NCBI RefSeq assembly: GCF_020685205.1
Contig: NZ_JAJERB010000007.1
Coordinates: 62,001 to 126,000 of the forward strand
Direction of reading: 5' to 3'
Source of the DNA: Hymenobacter translucens
GTDB taxonomy: Bacteria > Bacteroidota > Bacteroidia > Cytophagales > Hymenobacteraceae
DNA: 64,000 nucleotides
Shown: piece after piece, positions 8,497 through 15,958 of the stretch
How the letters are laid out: each line of letters opens with the position of its first letter
Numbering within the stretch: the stretch's first letter is position 1
Notes under the pieces: model-generated
The model's input: the letters and a program-made list of their open reading frames with translations, nothing else
Told to the model about the DNA's origin: nothing
The model's database searches: none
Program-made: the position numbers and the translations under genes

Positions 8497-9266
8497 AGCA
8501 CGGTTTTCACGGGTTCGTTGATTTTCAGCGCATTTTCGATGATAACCTTTTCTACGCCCGCGTCGAGGGCGGCAAAGGCGTTGTCCAGCTTGGGCAGCAT
8601 GCCGGCAGCTACTACCCCATTGGCTTTCAGCTGGGCGTACTGCGCGGGCGTTATCTGCGGAATCACCGAGCTGTCGTCGTTGATATCAGCCAGGACGCCG
8701 TCTTTTTCAAAGCAGAAGTGCAGCTCTACCTGGTAGCGGCCGGCCAGGGCCGTGGCCAGGCGGCTGGCAATGGTATCAGCGTTGGTGTTGAGCAGCTGCC
8801 CCTGCCCGTCGTGGGTGATGGCGCAGAACACCGGGGTGATGCCGGCTTCCAGCAACTGCTCCACCAGTCCGGTGTTGACGCTGCCCTCGGGCAGGTCGCC
8901 GACGAAGCCGTAGTCGATGTCCTTCACCGGGCGCTTTATGGCCCGGATGGTGTTGCCGTCGGCCCCGCTCAGCCCCAGGGCATTTACCCCGTGCTGCTGG
9001 AGCAAAGCCACCAGCTGCTTGTTGGTTTTGCCGGCGTAGAACATGGTCACGATGTCGAGCGTGGCCGCGTCGGTAATGCGTCGGCCCTGCACCATCCGGG
9101 GCTCGATGCCCAGGTCCGAGAGCATCTGGCTGGCGCCCTTGCCCCCACCGTGCACCAGCACCTTGCGGCCGTCCAAGCGACTCAGCTCGGCCAGGAATTT
9201 CCCGAGTTGGGGCGCGTCATCAATGATGCCGCCGCCAATCTTAAATATCTTCAGGACTTCGCTCAT
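8484..9266 (-). CDS. argB: Acetylglutamate kinase
   Basis: 260 residues, the normal size for this amino acid kinase. The N-terminal KIGGGIIDD and VHGGGKGAS glycine-rich loops bind ATP and the acyl-amino acid phosphate. LLNTNADTIASRLA is the conserved later segment. It phosphorylates N-acetylglutamate (or the succinylated form) in step 2 of arginine synthesis. It is the first gene of the minus-strand group and diverges from the plus-strand arginine genes across a 598-base region. No clear N-terminal arginine-sensing extension is visible. Confidence 0.95.
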   Translation of the reverse strand: MSEVLKIFKIGGGIIDDAPQLGKFLAELSRLDGRKVLVHGGGKGASQMLSDLGIEPRMVQGRRITDAATLDIVTMFYAGKTNKQLVALLQQHGVNALGLSGADGNTIRAIKRPVKDIDYGFVGDLPEGSVNTGLVEQLLEAGITPVFCAITHDGQGQLLNTNADTIASRLATALAGRYQVELHFCFEKDGVLADINDDSSVIPQITPAQYAQLKANGVVAAGMLPKLDNAFAALDAGVEKVIIENALKINEPVKTVLCRS

Positions 9267-9864
9267 AAGCAGGGAATTGGGGTGCAGCGCATACGTCCGT
9301 GAACGGCCGGAGCCTACGGAAAGCTACTGCCATCACCGGGGGCAGCGGGTCGGAACACAACAATTTTTTAATTCCGGAGCGGCAAAGTTTCCGAAAAAAA
9401 ACGGCTAGTTTTGCAACGAATTCGCGGTCTAAATCATTTAAACCGCTGAAACACCCTTCGCTCTCAGTAGCTGTCATGAAACTTCTCTCCCCTATTGCGC
9501 CTTCGCTGCGGCCCACCACGGCCCTGCGAACAATGCCAGCTTAAGAGCTGGCTGCAATAGTTCGTCGGTGCGTTCCAAACGATAAACCCGGCGCGGGCGC
9601 CTCCCACGGCCCCACCGTAAGAGAACCTTTCTACGAAAAACAGACTGATCCGAGTGTAAGCCGCCGAGTGCCACGTCCTGGCCAGCCGCCAACCCGCCCC
9701 GTGCCCTTCTGAAGCCTGTCCTGACTATTTAGGCGCTTCCCTTTCGATACCGGCTTTTCCTCCGGTTGCCGCGTAGCCTTACCCCCACGCTACGCCCCAA
9801 GCTCCCCTTTTACTGTCTTTCCGAGTCTGTTGCCGTCTGCAAGGCAACCAACCGAGCTTTGACC
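9267..9864. other. Divergent regulatory region and long leader of the arginine genes
   Basis: 598 bases between argB and the GNAT gene. It holds a -7-like box at 9406-9413 on the plus strand, a possible 22-codon ORF at 9476-9544, and a GCCAGCTTAAGAGCTGGC hairpin at 9535-9552 that covers that ORF's stop. No clear gene or ArgR box could be recognised. If the 9406 promoter is used, the leader of the plus-strand transcript is about 450 bases. Confidence 0.5.
9406..9413 (+). promoter_or_regulatory. Candidate -7 box for the plus-strand arginine genes
   Basis: TAGTTTTG fits TAnnTTTG. No better box is seen closer to the GNAT start at 9865. Confidence 0.4.
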
Positions 9865-10437
9865 ATGATTTTACGAGTCGCCAATGCTGCCGATGCGCAG
9901 TATGTGGAAACCCTTTGTCAATGGTATGAGGAATCTGCCAGAACGCGCGGCGTCGGCATCGCCAAGCGCGACCCTAACTATCTGAAAAAGAAGATGGAGC
10001 GGGGCGACGCCATCATTGCCTTCCTCGACGACCAGCTGGCCGGCTTCTGCTACATCGAAACGTTCGAGGACAACAAGTTCGTGGTGAACTCCGGCCTGAT
10101 CGTGAACACCGCGCTCCGCAAGGAAGGCCTGGGCCGCGCCATCAAGCACCGCGTGTTTGAGCTCTCGCGCACCAAGTACCCCCAGGCCAAGATCTTCGGC
10201 ATCACCACCAGCGGGCCGGTCATGAAGATCAACTCCGAGCTGGGCTACCGACCCGTCACCTTCCCCGAGCTGACGCAGAGCGACGACTTCTGGAAGGGCT
10301 GCGCCTCGTGCAAAAACTACCCGATCCTGCAGGAAAATCAGCGCAAGATGTGCCTGTGCACCGGCATGGTCTACGACAAGCTCAACGACCAGTTCAGCCA
10401 GCAAACCATCGAAATCCTGAGCCAGGAGCAATCCTAG
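9865..10437 (+). CDS. GNAT acetyltransferase, candidate N-acetylglutamate synthase
   Basis: 190 residues from ATG at 9865 (MILRVANAADAQYV). A 33-codon upstream extension lacks conserved features. The GNAT acetyl-CoA loop is RKEGLGRAI at 85-93, preceded by a beta strand VVNSGLIV. The C-terminus carries four cysteines (146, 149, 163, 165; CxxC and CxC) that may bind a metal. As first gene of the arginine cluster it most likely makes N-acetylglutamate, replacing classical ArgA. That role is inferred from position. Confidence 0.8.
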   Translation: MILRVANAADAQYVETLCQWYEESARTRGVGIAKRDPNYLKKKMERGDAIIAFLDDQLAGFCYIETFEDNKFVVNSGLIVNTALRKEGLGRAIKHRVFELSRTKYPQAKIFGITTSGPVMKINSELGYRPVTFPELTQSDDFWKGCASCKNYPILQENQRKMCLCTGMVYDKLNDQFSQQTIEILSQEQS

Positions 10438-10452
10438 CAACAAGCAAATACC

Positions 10453-10566
10453 AGAACGTCATGCAGAACGAAGTGAAGCACCCCGCGTGCTGACGGCTGA
10501 ATGCTACTCCAACATCAGCACGCGAGATGCTTCGGCAAGCTCGGAATGACGGTCTAACGACGTTCT
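10453..10566. repeat. Palindromic interspersed repeat (GTCATGC family), copy 1
   Basis: The ends agaacgtc and gacgttct are reverse complements. Inside, gaagcaccccgcgtgctgacg pairs imperfectly with cagcacgcgagatgcttc. The copy fills the gap between the GNAT gene and argG. Confidence 0.75.
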
Positions 10567-10585
10567 GATAATCACTCAATAAACC

Positions 10586-11776
10586 ATGAAAAAGAAGGTA
10601 GTACTGGCCTACAGCGGCGGACTCGACACCTCGTTCTGCGCGGTGTATCTCACCCGTGAGCTGGGCCTGGAAGTTCACACGGTCATCGTCAACTCCGGCG
10701 GATTTTCGCAGGAAGAGCTGGCCGCCATCGAAAAGCGGGCCTACGAGCTGGGCTCGTCCAAGCACGAGGTTATCGACGTCACCCAGCGCTTCTACCAGGA
10801 CTGCCTGCGCTACCTGATTTTCGGCAACATCCTCAAAAACGATACTTACCCGCTGAGCGTGAGTGCCGAGCGGATGTTCCAGAGCCTGGCTTTGGCCGAG
10901 TACGCCCGCGAGCATAAGGCCGACTTCATCGCCCACGGCAGCACCGGGGCCGGCAACGACCAGGTGCGCTTCGACGTGGCTTTCTCGGTGATTGCGCCCA
11001 ACACGGAAATCATCACCCCCATCCGCGACCTGAAACTCTCGCGCCAGGCGGAAATCGACTTCCTGAACCAGCACGGTTTCGAGATGAGCTGGGAAAAGGC
11101 GAAGTACTCGATCAACAAGGGCATCTGGGGCACCAGCGTGGGCGGTGTCGAAACGCTGACCTCGCACCAGGCGCTGCCCGGGTCGGCCTACCCGACGCAG
11201 CTCAGTGCTACCGAGCCGACCAGCATCCAAATTACCTTCGAGAAGGGCGAGCCGGTAGCGCTGAACGGCGAGCAGCTGAACCCGGTAGCGCTGATTCAGG
11301 CCCTGAACGAGCTGGCCGGCACCTACGCCATCGGCCGCGACACCCACGTGGGCGACACCATCCTGGGCATCAAGGGCCGCGTCGGCTTCGAAGCCCCCGC
11401 CCCGCTGATTCTGCTCAAGGCCCACCACCTGCTGGAAAAGCACACGTCGAGCCGGTGGCAGCTGCTGCACAAGGACTACGTAGCCAACTGGTACGGCACG
11501 CTGCTGCACGAGGCCCAGTACCTCGACCCGGTGATGCGCGACTTCGAAGCCCTGCTGACCTCCTCGCAGGAGCGCGTGTCGGGCACGGTGTTCGTGACCC
11601 TGAAGCCCTACCAGTTTGAGCTGCAGGGCATCGAGTCGCGCTACGACATGATGCGCTCCAAGGTGGCTACCTACGGCGAGGAAAACGACGCCTGGGACGG
11701 GCGCGACGCCAAGGGCTTTATCAAGATCTTCAGCAACCAGCTGCGCATTCACTCTTCCTTTACCGATGAAAATTAA
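10586..11776 (+). CDS. argG: Argininosuccinate synthase
   Basis: 396 residues, typical length. The N-terminal PP-loop AYSGGLDTSFC binds ATP, and HGSTGAGNDQVRF is the second conserved segment. The enzyme condenses citrulline and aspartate with ATP to argininosuccinate. It overlaps argC by 11 bases, so the two are translationally coupled. The sequence resembles the Bacteroidota-type ArgG more than the E. coli type (for example SWEKAKYSINKGIWGTS). No anomalies are seen. Confidence 0.96.
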   Translation: MKKKVVLAYSGGLDTSFCAVYLTRELGLEVHTVIVNSGGFSQEELAAIEKRAYELGSSKHEVIDVTQRFYQDCLRYLIFGNILKNDTYPLSVSAERMFQSLALAEYAREHKADFIAHGSTGAGNDQVRFDVAFSVIAPNTEIITPIRDLKLSRQAEIDFLNQHGFEMSWEKAKYSINKGIWGTSVGGVETLTSHQALPGSAYPTQLSATEPTSIQITFEKGEPVALNGEQLNPVALIQALNELAGTYAIGRDTHVGDTILGIKGRVGFEAPAPLILLKAHHLLEKHTSSRWQLLHKDYVANWYGTLLHEAQYLDPVMRDFEALLTSSQERVSGTVFVTLKPYQFELQGIESRYDMMRSKVATYGEENDAWDGRDAKGFIKIFSNQLRIHSSFTDEN

Positions 11777-12746
11777 GGTAGGCATCGTCGGCGGGGCCGG
11801 CTACACGGCCGGGGAGCTGATCCGCATCCTGCTCCACCACGAGTTTGTGGAGCTGGGCGCCATCGTCAGCTCGTCCAGCGCCGGCAACGCAATCAGCAGC
11901 GTGCACGACGACCTGGTGGGTGAAACCGACATGGTCTTTGCCGCCGAACTGGCCGGGGACGAGGACGTGGTGTTCCTGTGCCTGGGGCACGGCAACTCCC
12001 GCGCCTTCCTGGAGAAGACGCCCCTGCCGGAAACCACGCATATCATCGACCTGAGCAACGACTTCCGCCTGGAGGCCGACGCCGAGTTCGGGGGCCGGGA
12101 GTTTGTGTACGGGCTGCCGGAGCTCAACAAAAGCCGTATTCAGCAGGCCCAGAGCATTGCCAACCCCGGCTGCTTCGCCACCGCCATCCAGCTGGCGTTG
12201 CTGCCCCTGGCCCAGGCCGGCAAGCTGACGGAAGATGTGCATGTGTCGGCCATTACGGGCTCCACGGGCGCCGGACAAAGCTTGTCGGAAACGGTGCACT
12301 TCTCGTGGCGCACGAACAACGTGTCGATCTACAAGCCCTTCACCCACCAGCACCTCGGCGAAATCGGGGAAAGCCTGGGCCAGCTACAGTCAAAGCTGGA
12401 CGTTGACATTCACTTCATTCCCTACCGCGGCAACTTCACCCGGGGCATCTTCGCCAGCGTGTACACGCCTTCGGATCTGAGCGTGGAAGAAGCCCGGGAG
12501 CTGTACAAGAAGTTCTACGCCGAGGCATCGTTTACCACGGTTTCGGACGCGGAAATCCACCTCAAGCAGGTCGTCAACACCAACAAGTGTTTGCTGCACG
12601 TGCAGAAGTTCGGCAAGCAGCTGCTCATCACCTCGGCTATCGACAACCTGGTAAAAGGCGCGTCAGGCCAGGCCATCCAGAACATGAACCTGCTCTTCGG
12701 CCTGCCGGAAACCACAGGGTTGGGTCTTAAAGCTGTAAGCTTTTAG
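11766..12746 (+). CDS. argC: N-acetyl-gamma-glutamyl-phosphate reductase
   Basis: 326 residues. The Rossmann start is VGIVGGAGYTAGELIR, and the catalytic cysteine is Cys136 in IANPGCFATAIQ. It reduces N-acylglutamyl phosphate to the semialdehyde with NADPH (step 3). The ATG lies inside the 3' end of argG, with an 11-base overlap. A palindromic repeat lies between it and argD. Confidence 0.96.
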   Translation: MKIKVGIVGGAGYTAGELIRILLHHEFVELGAIVSSSSAGNAISSVHDDLVGETDMVFAAELAGDEDVVFLCLGHGNSRAFLEKTPLPETTHIIDLSNDFRLEADAEFGGREFVYGLPELNKSRIQQAQSIANPGCFATAIQLALLPLAQAGKLTEDVHVSAITGSTGAGQSLSETVHFSWRTNNVSIYKPFTHQHLGEIGESLGQLQSKLDVDIHFIPYRGNFTRGIFASVYTPSDLSVEEARELYKKFYAEASFTTVSDAEIHLKQVVNTNKCLLHVQKFGKQLLITSAIDNLVKGASGQAIQNMNLLFGLPETTGLGLKAVSF

Positions 12747-12750
12747 TATC

Positions 12751-12845
12751 GTCATGCTGAGCGAAGTCGAAGCATCTCTACCGCTTCGTTGAATTACTAC
12801 CTCTAACGTCAGCACGCGAGATTCCTCGACTTCGCTCGGAATGAC
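12751..12845. repeat. Palindromic interspersed repeat (GTCATGCTGAGCG family), copy 2
   Basis: It opens with gtcatgctgagcgaagtcg and closes with cgacttcgctcggaatgac. Its first 39 bases (12751-12789) are identical to 19225-19263. It lies between argC and argD. Confidence 0.85.
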
Positions 12846-12853
12846 CGCCTTTT

Positions 12854-12886
12854 TCTAAGTTCTAAGCTCTAAAATCTAACCTCTAC
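12854..12886. repeat. Low-complexity CTAAG/TCTAA tract
   Basis: Repeated TTCTAAG-, CTCTAA- and TCTAAC-like words lie just upstream of argD. They resemble the degenerate simple tracts common between genes in this phylum. Confidence 0.5.
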
Positions 12887-12892
12887 TAAGCC

Positions 12893-14056
12893 ATGGAGCT
12901 TTTCAACGTTTACCCGCTGGTTGACATCACCCCTGTCCGGGCGCTGGGCGCTAAACTGTGGGATGATAAGGGCCAGGAGTATCTGGACTTCTACGGGGGC
13001 CACGCCGTGATTTCCATCGGCCACAGCCACCCGCACTACGTGCAGCGTCTGACCGGGCAGCTGCAGAACATCGGCTTCTACTCCAACTCAGTGCAGATTC
13101 CGATTCAGCGGGAGCTGGCGCAAAAGCTGGGCGAGGTGTCGGGCTACCCGGACTACTCCCTGTTTCTGTGCAACTCGGGCGCTGAGGCCAACGAGAATGC
13201 GCTAAAGCTGGCGTCGTTCCACACTGGCAAAAAGCGCGTCATTGCGTTTAAAGGAGCTTTCCACGGCCGCACCTCGGGCGCCGTCGCCGCTACCGACAAC
13301 CCCAAGATCGTAGCGCCCTTCAACGCCGACCACGCCATCTCCTTTGTGGAGTACGACCTGGCGGCGGTGGAGCAGGTCCTGCAGGGTGGTGACGTGTGCG
13401 GGGTTATCATCGAGCCGATTCAGGGCGTGGGCGGCATCATCATGCCCTCCGACAAGTTCCTAACCGGCCTGGCCGCGCTGACCAAGCAGTACGGCGCGTT
13501 GCTGATTGCCGACGAGGTGCAGAGCGGCTACGGCCGCAGCGGGAAGTTCTTTGCTCACCAGCACACCGGCGTCCGGCCCGACGTCATTTCGGTAGCCAAG
13601 GGCATGGGCAACGGCTTCCCCATCGGCGGCATTCTGATTGCGCCCGAGCTGAAGGCGTCGTACGGTCTGCTGGGCACTACGTTTGGCGGCAACCACCTCG
13701 CCTGCGCCGCGGCCCTGGCCGTGCTGGAAGTTATTGAGCAGGAAAGCCTGCTGACGCATGCCACCGAAATTGGCCAATACCTCCGCTCGGAGCTGGAAGC
13801 CAGGGCCGGGGCCGAAGAAATCCGCGGCCGGGGGCTGATGGTAGGCATCAAGTACGACTTCCCCATCAAGGACCTGCGCGACCAGCTGCTGACCCAGCAT
13901 CACATCTTCGTCGGCAACGCCTCCGACCCGACGGTGCTGCGCCTGCTGCCCCCGCTGAACATCACCAAAGCCGAAGTTGACCGGTTCCTGCAGGCGCTGT
14001 ATGCGCTGACGGCAAAGTCAACAACCGTCATTCAGCAGGCTTCGGCGCTGGATTAG
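12893..14056 (+). CDS. argD: N-acylornithine aminotransferase
   Basis: 387 residues, class III PLP aminotransferase. The PLP lysine is Lys236 in ISVAKGMGNGFPIGG, and Asp207-Glu208 sit in LLIADEVQSGYGR. NSGAEANENALKLA at 94-107 forms the phosphate-binding turn. It converts the N-acylglutamate semialdehyde to N-acylornithine (step 4). The first residues (MELFNVYPLVDITPVRA) match the Bacteroidota form, which has a short N-terminus. Confidence 0.95.
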   Translation: MELFNVYPLVDITPVRALGAKLWDDKGQEYLDFYGGHAVISIGHSHPHYVQRLTGQLQNIGFYSNSVQIPIQRELAQKLGEVSGYPDYSLFLCNSGAEANENALKLASFHTGKKRVIAFKGAFHGRTSGAVAATDNPKIVAPFNADHAISFVEYDLAAVEQVLQGGDVCGVIIEPIQGVGGIIMPSDKFLTGLAALTKQYGALLIADEVQSGYGRSGKFFAHQHTGVRPDVISVAKGMGNGFPIGGILIAPELKASYGLLGTTFGGNHLACAAALAVLEVIEQESLLTHATEIGQYLRSELEARAGAEEIRGRGLMVGIKYDFPIKDLRDQLLTQHHIFVGNASDPTVLRLLPPLNITKAEVDRFLQALYALTAKSTTVIQQASALD

Positions 14057-14060
14057 ATAC

Positions 14061-14199
14061 TAGTTCCCCTCCTTGGATAAGGAGGGGTTAGGGCTGGTTG
14101 AAACAGCAGAACGAATTAGAACCAGTACTGCCAAATCGTTCAACGCCGGTCAACCACCCCGCCCTTCGGGCACCCCTCCTCATCTGAGGCGGGGAACTG
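14061..14199. repeat. Palindromic repeat with CCCCTCC/GGAGGGG arms
   Basis: tagttcccctccttggat at the left pairs imperfectly with atctgaggcggggaactga at the right. The inner ggttagggctggttga pairs with gtcaaccaccccgccc. It is a different family from the GTCATGC copies and fills the argD-carA gap. Confidence 0.7.
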
Positions 14200-14247
14200 A
14201 TTAGTCAACTTCTTACAGGCTGCCACTACTAGAACTTCCATCAACTG

Positions 14248-15327
14248 ATGAACCAGACAGTAAAACTCGTACTCGAAGACGGCACCGAAATCGAGGGTAC
14301 TTCCTTCGGGGCGTATACCTCGTCGGCCGGCGAAGTCGTGTTCAGCACGGCCATGACCGGCTACCCCGAAAATCTCACTGACCCGTCGTTTGCCGGCCAG
14401 ATTCTGGTGCTCACCTACCCGATGGTGGGCAACTACGGCGTGCCCGGCGAGGAGCTGTACGAGTCGATTTCCCGGATTTTCGAGTCCGACAAGATTCACA
14501 TTGCCGGCCTGGTGGTGAACTACTACTCCGAAGAGCACAGCCACTGGAACGCGGCCAAAAGCCTCGGCGACTGGCTTAAGGAGTACAACATCCCCGGCAT
14601 CTTCGGCGTGGATACCCGCATGCTCACCAAGAAGCTGCGCGAGAAAGGCGCTATGCTGGGCAAGATCGTGGCCGAGCAGGACATTCCGCTCCACGACCCG
14701 AACCTGGAAAACCTGGTGGCCCAGGTAAGCCCTGCCGGGGTGCAGCACTACGGCACGGGCCGGCACAAAATCGTGCTCGTCGACTGCGGCACCAAGACCA
14801 ACATCATCCGCTGCTTTCTGGAGCGCGACGTGGAGCTGATCCGCGTGCCCTGGGACTACGACTTCACCACCCTCGACTACGACGGCCTGTTCCTGAGCAA
14901 CGGCCCCGGCGACCCGAAGATGTGTGAGCCCACCATCCGGCACCTGCAAACCGCGCTAGGCCAGGACAAGCCCATCTTCGGCATCTGCCTGGGCTCCCAG
15001 CTGATGGGTTTGGCCTGCGGGGGCAACACGTTCAAGCTCAAGTACGGCCACCGCAGCCACAACCAGCCCGTGAAGCTTACCGGCACCCAGCGCAGCTACA
15101 TCACCAGCCAGAACCACGGCTTCGCCGTCGACCCCGCCACCCTGCCCGCCGACTGGACCATGCTGTTCGAGAACCTCAACGACGGCACCTGCGAAGGCAT
15201 CCGCCACCAGACCAAGCCGTTCTTTTCCACCCAGTTTCACCCCGAAGCCGCCGGCGGCCCCGAGGATACGGAGTACCTGTTCGACGACTTCCTGAAGGCA
15301 GTGGCAGAGCACAAAGCTGCTAAGTAG
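14248..15327 (+). CDS. carA: Carbamoyl-phosphate synthase small (glutaminase) subunit
   Basis: 359 residues. An N-terminal CarA domain (about 1-160) is followed by a class I glutamine amidotransferase. The nucleophile is Cys247 in FGICLGSQLMG, the oxyanion segment is SNGPGDP at 217-223, and QFHPEAAGG near 329 supplies the His/Glu pair. It delivers ammonia from glutamine to CarB. carB follows but is separated by a repeat-bordered small gene, so the usual tight carAB pairing is broken. Confidence 0.96.
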   Translation: MNQTVKLVLEDGTEIEGTSFGAYTSSAGEVVFSTAMTGYPENLTDPSFAGQILVLTYPMVGNYGVPGEELYESISRIFESDKIHIAGLVVNYYSEEHSHWNAAKSLGDWLKEYNIPGIFGVDTRMLTKKLREKGAMLGKIVAEQDIPLHDPNLENLVAQVSPAGVQHYGTGRHKIVLVDCGTKTNIIRCFLERDVELIRVPWDYDFTTLDYDGLFLSNGPGDPKMCEPTIRHLQTALGQDKPIFGICLGSQLMGLACGGNTFKLKYGHRSHNQPVKLTGTQRSYITSQNHGFAVDPATLPADWTMLFENLNDGTCEGIRHQTKPFFSTQFHPEAAGGPEDTEYLFDDFLKAVAEHKAAK

Positions 15328-15343
15328 AACGTACCGAAATGAG

Positions 15344-15385
15344 CGTCATGCTGAGCGAAGGCGAAGCATCTCGACCGCTTCGCTG
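15344..15385 (+). repeat. Left half of a GTCATGCTGAGCG palindrome
   Basis: cgtcatgctgagcgaaggcg followed by a gaagcatctcgaccgcttcg-type arm, ending near 15385. The matching right half is at 15873-15892, on the far side of a small gene. Confidence 0.75.
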
Positions 15386-15414
15386 CACGGTTATCCTACT
15401 TAGAACTTTGGACG

Positions 15415-15861
15415 TTGAGAACCACAGCCATTGCCTGCCTTCTGTTCACTATCTGGTCAACGAGCCCTGCTTCTGCGCAGCTACGGCCCTGGCCTCTTTG
15501 GTCTACGAAGAGCATTGCTGTTGATTCAAATGCGGTGGCAGTGCAGCGCGAATGGAAGTCATTGCACCTCAGTATTAGCAGTGTTCGTTCTGCTGGCTTT
15601 CCTTTCAATTTAGGTTGGAAGCGGAAATACACCAGGTTTAAGGTGTACAACTTCAGAAACGAACGTGTTTCGCCACACAAATACAGCTGCTTGATTGTCA
15701 CCCCTGATGGTCTACTAATTGGGAAAAAGCATTCCAACTACTATGCGGATGATCATGAATCCATCGGCAATCCAGCAGTCCAAATCACAGCTAGCGAACT
15801 GCATATTCCGCCAGGTTCGCGCATGTACTATGCAGAAGGCAAAGTTTATGTACAGCACTAA
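15415..15861 (+). CDS. Small secreted protein of unknown function inside a split repeat
   Basis: 148 residues if the TTG at 15415 is used; no upstream ATG is available. The N-terminus has a good signal peptide shape (RTTAIACLLFTIW, then SPASAQ as the likely cleavage site). The mature part is basic and rich in Tyr, Trp and Ser, with no family that I recognise. Base composition is visibly more AT-rich than carA and carB around it. The gene lies between the left and right halves of a palindromic repeat, which suggests insertion. It may be a real cargo gene or a degrading one. Confidence 0.5.
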   Translation: MRTTAIACLLFTIWSTSPASAQLRPWPLWSTKSIAVDSNAVAVQREWKSLHLSISSVRSAGFPFNLGWKRKYTRFKVYNFRNERVSPHKYSCLIVTPDGLLIGKKHSNYYADDHESIGNPAVQITASELHIPPGSRMYYAEGKVYVQH

Positions 15862-15872
15862 AGGTGCTGAAT

Positions 15873-15892
15873 TGCGCTCAGCATGACGTTCT
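15873..15892 (+). repeat. Right half of a GTCATGCTGAGCG palindrome
   Basis: tgcgctcagcatgacgttct is the reverse complement of the outer left arm of the family. It is the partner of 15344-15385. Confidence 0.75.
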
Positions 15893-15958
15893 AAATAACC
15901 CGTAACCCGACAGCCTTTTAACACGACCTTTTTCCTGGTCTGTTACTCAACTCATAGA

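Noticed and set aside
9476..9544. 22-codon ORF as a classical arginine attenuator leader peptide
   Set aside because: It has only two Arg codons, and no terminator/antiterminator pair with a T-run is visible downstream.
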